NCBI GenBank assembly: GCA_965243695.1
Contig: CBDEWC010000011.1
Span: 1 to 64,000 of the forward strand
Source of the DNA: JAKVCB01 sp965243695
GTDB lineage: Bacteria; Planctomycetota; Planctomycetia; Pirellulales; Lacipirellulaceae
Direction: 5' to 3'
Length of the DNA: 64,000 nt
Position 1 is the stretch's first letter; each line of letters starts with the position of its first letter. Below are positions 41,771-50,252 of the stretch, piece after piece. Both the position numbers and the translations under genes were made by a program. A model generated the notes under the pieces. It searched no databases. It was not told where the DNA came from and was given only the letters and a program-made list of their open reading frames with translations.

Positions 41771-42900
41771 TCATTTGTCCAAAGGAAGAACCGCTCGGAA
41801 CCCGATCTCGGCGCCCGCATTGGTGGGTGCGTAGTTGTATCGTGAGCCGCTACGGCAGACGACAGTGCCCAGCCCCCAACTACCACCGCGGAGTATTTTT
41901 GTCATTCTGCCTTCAAGGCGTGCCGACCCGTCCGTTGGCGGCTCGGCGTACCTGGTCCGTTGCCACCAGGGCTGCTGCGACAGTTCGACATACTCGTTAG
42001 AGACATAGTCGTCTTCTACCCACTCCCTGACGTTGCCCAGCATGTCGTAGAGTCCCCAGGTATTCGGGAGTTTGCCCGCTACCGAATGTGTATGGTATTC
42101 CCGGCTGGTATTTGACCAACCATACTTGGCAAACTCCTTCTCGTCTTCGCCGAAGTAATAGGGCGTGGTGGTTCCCGCGCGGCAGGCGTACTCCCACTGC
42201 GCGTCGCTGGGAAGGGCCAGTCCCGCCCACTGGCAAAACGCCTTCGCATTCTTCCAGTTCACCCACACCACGGGATAGTCGTCTGCGGAGGACATGATGC
42301 TCTTTCCGCGCCAATGCCGCAGATACATGTCATAGTCGGGGTCCGGGTCTAGGTCGCCCGCGGCGTCGTAACCGGTTGCTTCAACAAATCTTCGATACTG
42401 GGCGTTGGTGACCTCTGTCTTTCCCGTGTAGAAAGGTGTGCCTATCGTCACTTGGCGGGCCCCTTTGCCTGAGCCCATCTCGAATTCACCGGCCGGTACC
42501 AGGATCATCTCGATCCCGGTTTTCTCATGGATGATCAAATCCGCGTAACCTTCCGGCGAGGCCTTGGCACCCTCGGCCACACGGCATCCGGTGGGGGTTT
42601 TTAATGGCAATACCTCCAGCTTAAGAGCAATCAATCCCCATGAGTCGATACTCATAGTTTTTGTCAGGACGCCACCGTCCCATTCGCCAACGATCAGTTC
42701 TCCCTTGGGGTTCCACTGCGACACTTTCAGTTTCTGGTTGGGGCCAATGCCCACAATCTCATTAAGATCCTGTGTCCAGGTGAACTTGTGCGTCTCTTTG
42801 TCGTAGTTCAAGAAGAACAGCCCGATCGTTCCGTCGGGTGCTCGCCAGGCGCTCCCTTCGACGGCCGGTACCGGGAACGCGGCCTGGTATTGCCCGCATG
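41771..42900 (-). CDS. C-terminus of DUF6259-type protein fused to FGE-like domain, module 3 (after frameshift)
   Basis: This frame continues the protein begun at 45413 after a one-base shift at the G4 run 42900-42903. It encodes the last 95 or so residues of the DUF6259-type body (VEGSAWRAPDGTIGLFFLNY .. WGLIALKLEVLP) and, with no stop, goes on into TPTGCRVAEGAKASPEGYAD and a full FGE-like domain (MILVPAGEFEMGSG, KTEVTNAQYRRFVEATG, LPSDAQWEYACRAG, WGLYDMLGNVREWVEDD, LRGGSWGLGTVVCRSGSRY). Only one of the two FGE copper cysteines is present. In modules 1 and 2 these are separate overlapping genes; here they are one chain, so the two proteins very likely work together. Confidence 0.75.
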
Positions 42901-45413
42901 GGGCTGCCGGGCAGGATCGGCAGGTTTCCTTCAATCTTTGGAGGCCGCAGCATCTCGCCGTAACCCAGGTAGGGCCTGGCGAACTGGGCGTGACACCACA
43001 GGAGTTTTCTGTAGTAGGGTCCCATTTCACCAAAGTAGCCACTGCCCAGCCCGTGCATGATATTGTTTTCCCCGTTCTGGGTCCCCGTCAGCCACCAACG
43101 CCCGAGCGTCTGCGGGGTGGAGCAGTTCTGCACGCCCCCAAAAATCTGCGTGTATCCATGATAGACGGCAAAGTAAATCGGGGTGTCGGAGGCCACCCCG
43201 CCTGAGTGCACGGTGTCGACGACGTCAATGCACCACTCCGCTGTGTCTTCTGCACTGATCATGATCTCAGGATCCAGCTTCTTGCATTCTCGGCGCACGT
43301 CTTCGTACAGTCCATGTACCGCCTTTGCCCAGTAGTCACCGCCGGCAATGGCGTGCCCGTGATCGGTGTTGAAGCAATCTTCCGTGTGGTTGGTGAAATA
43401 GTCAAAGTAGAGGCCGGAAACCCCGTATTTCCCCACCAGGGTCGTCGAGAGTGCAACCATTTTCTTTCGCCACGACTCGGTGGCGGGACAAATCCCTGCA
43501 GACAGGTCATGGCTTCCCGCATAGGTCAGCGGCACGATGCCCTGTTCCATTAACAAGCCCGCTTTTTCTCCCTCTTCCATTCGGTAGCTTTCGGTGGTGG
43601 TGTTCCACAGCCACCCGATGATGTAGTTCACGACCCGGATGTCCTTCGCACGCAAATTTTTCACGAGCTGCGCATAGTTGGCCGAGCCAATTCGCGGGGG
43701 CAGGTACTCGGGATTGGAATGGTGGTCGTAGCCGGGCATGTAGCCGTAATCATGAATGATGACGTTCGGCAGGTTGAAGAAGTCCCGATGCAGGTCGACG
43801 TTGCCGATTTCCACCTCGTTGTTCATGCGGTTGTTTGACCAGTACGCCAGGTTGAGCAGCCACTTTGGGTAATCGTCCCGCGCATGGATGGGTCCCTTTC
43901 GGCACCACGGCGCCGTCAACGCCCACTTCCGGTAAATGCGCGCCGCGTCAAACCAGTCGCCTTGAAACGGGCCCACCACCAGGTCGCCGGGACTGCTGTA
44001 GTCAAGCACCATTTTTTCGGCACCCCAGTTGAGTACCGGATGGGAAACGGAAAAAGTCAGCGTCTTGCGGTCCGCATCTGGCGTCCAGTCGAAATGTTTC
44101 CGATTGGCCTGGCCGTCCTCCTCGGCACAGTAGAGACCCCGTTCATCTCCCAGGAGTGCCGTGAACTGCATCGACCCTTCGGGATACTTGAAGCCGACCG
44201 GGGCGCCTTTAAGAAGCGGGGATTCTTTGACATTACCTATCGCGTGGGTATGGAGTATCTGGTCCGCCGCCGCCCCGTCGGTCATCGGCAGGATCCCCGA
44301 CACCAAAGGGTGCGTCACAGTCATTAGTCCCGTTCCTTCACCCGTCACCTCGGCCACTATCCGCGACCGCACCAGACTTTCGTCGGCCTTCAGCCGTGCT
44401 ACGACCGTGACCTGCAGGTCCGCCAGAGGCCAGGTGAATGAGAGCTTGCCCTCACCATTGTCCGCCTCGACAGTCACCTCACAGGGCACGCCTGCATTGG
44501 TATAAGAGAGGCGCTCTCCACCGGATTTCTTCACATCCACCTTCCACGAGGTTGCCTTTGGCTCGTCGATCCGCAGTAGTTCTTTTTTCGAACTCGAATC
44601 ATGGACTCTCAACATGCCGCCGCCATTTTTACCTCGCGACCACAAAGCGGTTACCTGTTTGTTGCGCAGATAGGGGTATCCATCGAGCATGCCGGCCTCG
44701 ACGCCCGCCGACCGCTTTGCGTTCGGATCTGTTTTGGTCATCAGCGTTGCCAGCCGGGCATCTTGTATCGCTTGGGCTCTGTCAGTTGCTTTCGCCGCAG
44801 CGGATTCGACGGCGACCGGTGTCGGGTGGAAATCCCACAGGGAAAAGTCATCCACCCGAATGACCCCGCCTTTGCCGCCCTGCCCCTGCTGGTCCAAGTG
44901 GATCATCATGCTGTAGAAATCCTCAGGCGTGGTGGATGCCTGGGCAGTGAACTCATCGGATAGGTACTTCCATTTCCCATCGACCTTCATATCAAAATGA
45001 AGATCTTTGCGGTCTTGGTTCGTGTCGTTTTTCATATCGCGGGCAATCGCGTGTTTGACCGGACCGTCAGGCGCGCCGCCCGCGACGACCTTGTACCAGA
45101 CGGAGATTCGGTATTTCTTGCCGCCTTCAAGCCCAAACACCCGGGCGCGAATGAAGTTGCCGCAGGCAAACTTCTCGGTGGTGTTAATCTGAAGTGATCG
45201 TTTGCCGGTTGAACCCGGACGGACGTCATCGCTCGATGAATAGACGGTGCCGACGGCGCCCGCACCCTTGCAGTGCCACATTTTCCAGTCCGATACGCCT
45301 GTCTCGAAGTCGCCCTGCGGAAGCATCTCCACGGCATGCGAGAATCTGGGCACGCCGGATAGGAACATGGTGACGACCGCGCACCATTTCAGTAACCTCG
45401 CCACTTGTTTCAT
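42762..45413 (-). CDS. DUF6259-type protein with CBM-like domain, frameshifted near its end
   Basis: Start ATG 45413, with AAGGA 7-8 bases upstream, opens signal peptide MKQVARLLKWCAVVTMFLSG. A CBM4/9-like domain (MLPQGDFETGVSDWKMWHCKG), an alanine-rich linker and the DUF6259-type body follow, with GVSGLYFDYFTNHTEDCFN and ISAEDTAEWCIDVVD. Up to ..LPILPGSP the sequence follows its paralogues; then one extra C in a C4 run (minus strand; plus 42900-42903) turns the reading into arginine-rich nonsense ending at 42762. The true continuation is in the frame down to 41771, giving a fusion of about 1213 residues with an FGE-like domain. Cause: decay, consensus error or, less likely, programmed slippage. 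Confidence 0.78.
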   Translation of the reverse strand: MKQVARLLKWCAVVTMFLSGVPRFSHAVEMLPQGDFETGVSDWKMWHCKGAGAVGTVYSSSDDVRPGSTGKRSLQINTTEKFACGNFIRARVFGLEGGKKYRISVWYKVVAGGAPDGPVKHAIARDMKNDTNQDRKDLHFDMKVDGKWKYLSDEFTAQASTTPEDFYSMMIHLDQQGQGGKGGVIRVDDFSLWDFHPTPVAVESAAAKATDRAQAIQDARLATLMTKTDPNAKRSAGVEAGMLDGYPYLRNKQVTALWSRGKNGGGMLRVHDSSSKKELLRIDEPKATSWKVDVKKSGGERLSYTNAGVPCEVTVEADNGEGKLSFTWPLADLQVTVVARLKADESLVRSRIVAEVTGEGTGLMTVTHPLVSGILPMTDGAAADQILHTHAIGNVKESPLLKGAPVGFKYPEGSMQFTALLGDERGLYCAEEDGQANRKHFDWTPDADRKTLTFSVSHPVLNWGAEKMVLDYSSPGDLVVGPFQGDWFDAARIYRKWALTAPWCRKGPIHARDDYPKWLLNLAYWSNNRMNNEVEIGNVDLHRDFFNLPNVIIHDYGYMPGYDHHSNPEYLPPRIGSANYAQLVKNLRAKDIRVVNYIIGWLWNTTTESYRMEEGEKAGLLMEQGIVPLTYAGSHDLSAGICPATESWRKKMVALSTTLVGKYGVSGLYFDYFTNHTEDCFNTDHGHAIAGGDYWAKAVHGLYEDVRRECKKLDPEIMISAEDTAEWCIDVVDTVHSGGVASDTPIYFAVYHGYTQIFGGVQNCSTPQTLGRWWLTGTQNGENNIMHGLGSGYFGEMGPYYRKLLWCHAQFARPYLGYGEMLRPPKIEGNLPILPGSPMRAIPGRVPGTGRRRERLASTRRNDRAVLLELRQRDAQVHLDTGS

Positions 45414-45637
45414 CGTACTGTCCTTCTTGAAATGCACTAAAGTACGGGGGCCCAACACCTCGTCGTTGGAGCCCTGTTTACCTGGGACACTGGGCGGAGA
45501 GTCTGGGAGTGTTAATCACCAGAACCACTCGGCTGGAGCCTTCGTCAGTTCTGCTGCCTGTAGTTTGGGGAGGCCCCTGCCAACAAGGATCGCGGTCTCA
45601 AAACGAGCAACAACCACAACCGCTGCGAACCTATTGC

Positions 45638-48430
45638 TCACGGCTCAACCTCCAGTTTAAGGGCAATCAACCCCCACGGCTCGATTTTCGTGGTTCGCCT
45701 CAACAGGCCGCCCGCCCACTGGCCAACGGCCTGCTCGCCTTGCGGCGTCCAGCCAGTCACCTTCAATTTTTTCTCCGGGCCGATTTCTGCAATTTCATTG
45801 AGGTCTTGGGTCCAGGTGAACTCGTGTTCCTGTTCACTGTCGTAATTTAAGAAGAAGATTCCCACGGTCCCATCGGGCGCTCTCCAGGCGCTGCCTTCGA
45901 CCGCCCTCACCGGGAATGCGGGCTCGTACTGCCCGCACGCGCTGCCGGGCAGGATCGGCAGGTTCCCCTCAATCTTGGGAGGCCTGAGCATTTCGCCATG
46001 TCCCAGATACGGCCTGGCGAACTGGGTATGACATCGCAAAAGATTCCTGTAATAGGATCCCATCTCACCAAACACCCCGGTCGCAAGCGAGGGCATAATA
46101 TTGTTTCTGCCGTTTTGGGTTCCCATCATCCACCACCGGCCAATCGTTTGCGGTGTACTGCAGTTTGCTACGCCTCCGAATACCTGTGTGTACTCATGGT
46201 ACACGGCGAGGTAAACCGGCGCGTTGGAGGAGACCGACCCGGTGTGTACGGTGTCGACAACATCGATGCACCACTCCGCGGTGTCCTCGGCACAGAGCAT
46301 GAACTCGGGGTTCAGCTTCTTGCATTCGGTGCGCACCTCTTCGTACAGGCTGTGCACGCCCTGGGACCAGTAGTCACCTCCGGCAATCGGGTGTCCGTGA
46401 TCGGTGTTGAAGCAATCTTCCGTGTGGTTGGTGAAGTAGTCGAAATAAATACCGTCCACTCCGTACTTCCCGACTAGTTCCTTGGATAAATCAACCATCT
46501 TCCTGCGCCACAACGGGGTGGCCGGACACATGGCTGCAGAGAGATCATGGCTGCCCGCATAGGTTACCGGTACAACTCCGGATTCCATTAGCAAGCCCGC
46601 TTTGCGTTCTGCATCCTCGGTTCGGTAGCTTTCGGTGGTCGTGTTCCAGAGCCACCCGATTACGTAGGGAACGACGCGTATATTCCTTGTCTTTAGTTTC
46701 TTTACGAGCGCCGCATAGTTCTCTGATCCAATCCTCGGGGGCAGGTAGTCGGGATTCGTATGGTGGTCATAGGCATCGGACATCCACCCATAATCGTGGC
46801 AGATGCAGCCCGGTAGATCGAAAAACTCGCGATGCACGAATTCCAGACCGATAGCCCCCTCGTTCGTCAGGCGGTTGTTCGTCCAGTACGCCAGATTGAC
46901 GAGCCACGACGGGTAGTCATCTCGCTCGTGCATGCGGCCCTTCCTGCACCAGGGTGCCGTCACGGCCCACTTGCGATAAATCCGCGCCGCATCGAACCAG
47001 TCGCCTTGAAACGGCCCCATGACCAGGTCGCCAGGGCTCGTGTAATCGTGCACCAATTTCTCAGCTCCCCAGTTGAGTACCGGGTGCGCAACAGAAAAGA
47101 CCAGCGTTCCACTCGCCGCATCGGGGGTCCAGGCAAAATACTTCCGATGGGCCTGCCCGTCTTCCTCGGCACAGTAGAGACCTTCTCCATCTCCCAGGAG
47201 TGCCGTGAACTGCATCGATCCAAGCGGATACTTAAAGCCCACCGCTTCCCCTGAAACAAGCGGAGATTCTTTTACCGTTCCTACAGCACCGGTGTTAATG
47301 ATTTGATCACCCTGAGCGGCGTCTGTGAGCGGGACAATTCCCTTGATGACCGGAAATGTTACCGCCAGCAAACCGCGGTCCTCTCTCGAGGCCTCGATGG
47401 TGATCCGGGACCGGATCAGGCTTTCCTCGTTCTTCAGTCGCGTCTCGACCTGGACCTGCGCATCCTCACCTGGCCACGTGAAGATGAGTTTTCCCTCGCC
47501 ACCGGTGGCATCGAATTTCACTTCGCAGGGCACTTGGGTGTTTTCATAAGCGACCTGTGGTTCACCGGTTTGCTTCAAGTCCACCTTCCACCATGAGGCT
47601 TTTGTTTCTTCGGTGGCCAACAAATCCTTGCCTGACCTCAGGTCGCGCACTCTTAATAATCCGCCCCCGTTTTGCGGTCGCGACCACAGGTAAATGACCT
47701 TCTCGTTGCGGAGGTAGGGTAATCCACCGAAGATCCCTGCTTCGACTCCCCTCGATTGTTTTCCTTGCGGATTGGCTCCTTTGGTACTGAGTTTCGTCAG
47801 CACGTTCTCGATGTCTTCGGTCGGCATCGGGATCAATTCTCGAAGTGAAAAGTCGTCCAGCCGAAGGGTCCCGCCTTTGCCACCTTTGCCCCTCGGAACA
47901 AGGCTCACCATCAGTCTGTAAAAATCATCATCGGTCGTCGACCGCTCAGCGGTGAACCTGCCAGATGTGTATTTCCATTGGCCGTCGACCTTCATGTCGA
48001 AGTGAAGAACCTTGCGGTCCTGATTGGTGTCGTTTTTCCGGTCACTGGCGATCACGCTTTCGACCGGTCCGTTGGGGGCGCCACCCGCGACGATTTTGTA
48101 CCAGGTGGAAATCTGGTAAGTTTTTCCCCCTTGAAGGCCGTGCACCGGTCGGCGGATCCAGTTGGTGCAGGCGAACGTGTCGGTGGTGTCGATTTGGAGC
48201 GATTGTTTGCCGATGGAACCGGGACGCGTATCGTTGCTGGGGGTATAGGTTACTCCCACAGCCCCGGGGCCTTTGCAATGCCACCGTTCCCATCCCGACA
48301 GGCCGGACTCAAAATCGCCGTTGGTGAGCAACTCTCGCGCATCGACCGCATCCGCGACCGAACGTGTCGCCGTGGGCATCGCGAACAAAACCGCAACCAA
48401 GATCCCAGGCAGAACGCGGTGGTTGCTCAT
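45638..48430 (-). CDS. DUF6259-type protein with CBM-like domain, first gene of the cluster
   Basis: 930 residues, intact. CAGGTT lies 7 bases before ATG 48430. Signal peptide (PGILVAVLFAMPTATRSVA), CBM4/9-like domain at about 35-190 (LLTNGDFESGLSGWERWHCKG .. LRLDDFSL), then the DUF6259-type body with WFDAARIYRKWAVTAPWC, GVDGIYFDYFTNHTEDCFN, LCAEDTAEWCIDVVD and a closing PWGLIALKLEVEP. The CBM-like domain suggests binding of a polysaccharide outside the cytoplasm. Its C-terminal half is almost the same as that of 39292-41556. No FGE-like partner directly follows; the next gene carries one as a fusion. Confidence 0.84.
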   Translation of the reverse strand: MSNHRVLPGILVAVLFAMPTATRSVADAVDARELLTNGDFESGLSGWERWHCKGPGAVGVTYTPSNDTRPGSIGKQSLQIDTTDTFACTNWIRRPVHGLQGGKTYQISTWYKIVAGGAPNGPVESVIASDRKNDTNQDRKVLHFDMKVDGQWKYTSGRFTAERSTTDDDFYRLMVSLVPRGKGGKGGTLRLDDFSLRELIPMPTEDIENVLTKLSTKGANPQGKQSRGVEAGIFGGLPYLRNEKVIYLWSRPQNGGGLLRVRDLRSGKDLLATEETKASWWKVDLKQTGEPQVAYENTQVPCEVKFDATGGEGKLIFTWPGEDAQVQVETRLKNEESLIRSRITIEASREDRGLLAVTFPVIKGIVPLTDAAQGDQIINTGAVGTVKESPLVSGEAVGFKYPLGSMQFTALLGDGEGLYCAEEDGQAHRKYFAWTPDAASGTLVFSVAHPVLNWGAEKLVHDYTSPGDLVMGPFQGDWFDAARIYRKWAVTAPWCRKGRMHERDDYPSWLVNLAYWTNNRLTNEGAIGLEFVHREFFDLPGCICHDYGWMSDAYDHHTNPDYLPPRIGSENYAALVKKLKTRNIRVVPYVIGWLWNTTTESYRTEDAERKAGLLMESGVVPVTYAGSHDLSAAMCPATPLWRRKMVDLSKELVGKYGVDGIYFDYFTNHTEDCFNTDHGHPIAGGDYWSQGVHSLYEEVRTECKKLNPEFMLCAEDTAEWCIDVVDTVHTGSVSSNAPVYLAVYHEYTQVFGGVANCSTPQTIGRWWMMGTQNGRNNIMPSLATGVFGEMGSYYRNLLRCHTQFARPYLGHGEMLRPPKIEGNLPILPGSACGQYEPAFPVRAVEGSAWRAPDGTVGIFFLNYDSEQEHEFTWTQDLNEIAEIGPEKKLKVTGWTPQGEQAVGQWAGGLLRRTTKIEPWGLIALKLEVEP

Positions 48431-48737
48431 CGATAGAACCTGTTGTTTGAGGACGCCATTTCCGACTACCCAGGTTGAGGATAATCTAGTTGGGTGTCCT
48501 CGTCAAAGTTGCGAATGTCGGATGTGCCCCTGAAGCGGCCGGGCGACCCGCGGGGCACAAGACGGGCCTTTGAGAAATGGGGTGTGGGGCGACCAGTCAG
48601 CCACCCACCTGCTCAGTTGCCAAAATATCGCGGGTCAAGTAAGGTGAAGTCAGTCGAGTAAATCTTCTTTTAGCGCCGGTTTCTCTCGGCTGCTTGCACT
48701 TCTCGCCAAACGTATGGGAGATGGACTTTGACGACTG
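48431..48737. other. Divergent intergenic gap
   Basis: 307 bases between the first DUF6259-type gene (minus) and the CRTAC1-like gene (plus). No repeat, RNA or clear promoter pair was recognised, although promoters for both must lie here. Confidence 0.4.
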
Positions 48738-50252
48738 ATGTTGACCCGCGTGGTGCACCAGGCTTGCGGCGTCTTGTCGAACTGGAAGCTTTGGGTGTTT
48801 GCCCTGCTTGCCGTCGTCGGGAGCGTGAAGGCCGTTTCGGTGATACGCGACTTTCGCGATCGAACCGGCCACGCAAACAGGATCGAGGCGCTTGTCGAAT
48901 CGGAAGCATTGATTCTCAAGCTCGCGCCAGAACTCAAGAAACTCTCCACCGCAGCGCTCAACCTGAAGCTGCCAGATGAACAGTCGGCCGGGCTGTTCGA
49001 GGACCCGTTGGTGCAGCTGACGGACATCGCCTGCCCCTCAGGCAGCGCACCGGTCACCGACGAGCCGATCCGCGCCGCGGTGTGGAATGCGGCTCCGGCA
49101 ACGGGCAGCTTGCCACGTTCCCAGTTGGCGCTCTGGGAGCCGTTACTGGAGAAGGTGGACCATTTCAAGCACGCGACGTTTTATTTCATCCGCGGTGAAC
49201 GAACCGGATCCCAGGAGGGTGAATCGAAGCGATTTGATACGGAGCTGGGTTTTCGCGGGTTGGCGCGGACCAAGGCGGGTTCCTGGCGCGCTGTTCGCAG
49301 CCGACAGCGGGTCGTGTGGTCGCGGACCGCGAAGTCCGCGCAGCCCGGTTGGCGGATCGCCATATGGGAGCACCTCGAGATGTCGGTGACCGACGCGCCT
49401 CGGCAGATGTTCCGCACGGTTCTCCGCGAGGCATTGCCTGACCAAGAGCAGCGATTCCGTGCAGAACGGTCATTGCATGAGGAAAAACTTTTCGACGTGT
49501 TCAACACGGGGGGGGCAAAACTTCCCGACCCGAAATACCTGCCCTATTTTAAGTTCGACTCCATGAGCAAACACCCGGCCATTTCGGTGGTGGATATTGA
49601 TCGAGACGGTTTCGATGACCTGTACGTGATGGCCCGGTGGGGGCGCAACCAATTGTTCCGCAACCTGGGTGACGGCACCTTCACTGAAATCGCCGGGCAG
49701 GTGGGGTTGGACATGGATGGACTCTGCACGGGTGCAATTTTTGGCGATTTCGACAATGACGGAGATGCCGACGTGTTCATCGGCCGCTGGCTGGAGCCCA
49801 GTTTGTACCTCGTGAACATGGACGGTCGGTTTGTCGATCGGTCGACGTCGCTGGGCAAGCCGTATCTGCCCGCGCTCGTCACTTCGCTTTCGGCTGCCGA
49901 CTACGATGGGGATGGCCTGCTCGACATTTATTTTTCGACCTACGCACCCCCCTTTCGTGATCTTCCAGATTCGCGGGCGGCGGCGATATTTCTGCCACCG
50001 GCGGATGTCGATGAACTTATTCGCCGGCTTGCCGTCCAGGACGAGTCAGCTGTCTATTTGGATTCGGTGGGTCCACCGAATGTATTGCTGAAGAATTTAG
50101 GTCAGGGCAAGTTTGGCCCATCGCCGCACCAGGAAACGATTGCCCTGTGGGCCAATACCTTCCAATCGACGTGGGCTGACTACGATGCAGATGGGGACCC
50201 CGATTTGTATGTGGCCAACGATTTCGCAGCCGGACTTCCTATTGCGAAATGA
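48738..50252 (+). CDS. CRTAC1/UnbV-type FG-GAP repeat protein, N-terminal part (frameshifted)
   Basis: 504-residue frame from ATG 48738. A membrane segment lies near the N-terminus (LSNWKLWVFALLAVVGSVKA), then an unknown region, then FG-GAP calcium-binding repeats: VVDIDRDGFDDLYVM, GDFDNDGDADVFIGRW, AADYDGDGLLDIYF, WADYDADGDPDLYVANDF. After VANDFA the frame breaks: removing G at about 50229 restores A-P-D-F-L-L-R-N-D-G and the next FG-GAP repeat in the following frame. Such proteins are common exported or membrane-bound planctomycete proteins of unknown role. The gene is divergent from the DUF6259 cluster. Confidence 0.75.
   Translation: MLTRVVHQACGVLSNWKLWVFALLAVVGSVKAVSVIRDFRDRTGHANRIEALVESEALILKLAPELKKLSTAALNLKLPDEQSAGLFEDPLVQLTDIACPSGSAPVTDEPIRAAVWNAAPATGSLPRSQLALWEPLLEKVDHFKHATFYFIRGERTGSQEGESKRFDTELGFRGLARTKAGSWRAVRSRQRVVWSRTAKSAQPGWRIAIWEHLEMSVTDAPRQMFRTVLREALPDQEQRFRAERSLHEEKLFDVFNTGGAKLPDPKYLPYFKFDSMSKHPAISVVDIDRDGFDDLYVMARWGRNQLFRNLGDGTFTEIAGQVGLDMDGLCTGAIFGDFDNDGDADVFIGRWLEPSLYLVNMDGRFVDRSTSLGKPYLPALVTSLSAADYDGDGLLDIYFSTYAPPFRDLPDSRAAAIFLPPADVDELIRRLAVQDESAVYLDSVGPPNVLLKNLGQGKFGPSPHQETIALWANTFQSTWADYDADGDPDLYVANDFAAGLPIAK

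Larger units (their letters stand above)
35444..48430 (-). repeat. Segmental tandem duplication, unit about 6.3 kb, of DUF6259-FGE genes
   Basis: Genes 48430-45638 and 45413-41771 match 41556-39292 and 39143-35444 in order, strand and sequence: the first of each pair shares its C-terminal half almost completely, and the second of each pair shares signal peptide, CBM-like domain, body and FGE-like domain. Distances between matching ends are about 6.3 kb. One unit has the FGE part fused, the other separate; one unit lost the CBM-like domain of its first gene. Confidence 0.7.

Noticed and set aside
42900..42903. Programmed frameshift in the DUF6259-FGE fusion
   Set aside because: Only a four-base run with no classical slippery heptamer or clear stimulatory structure; error, decay or slippage variation are simpler.
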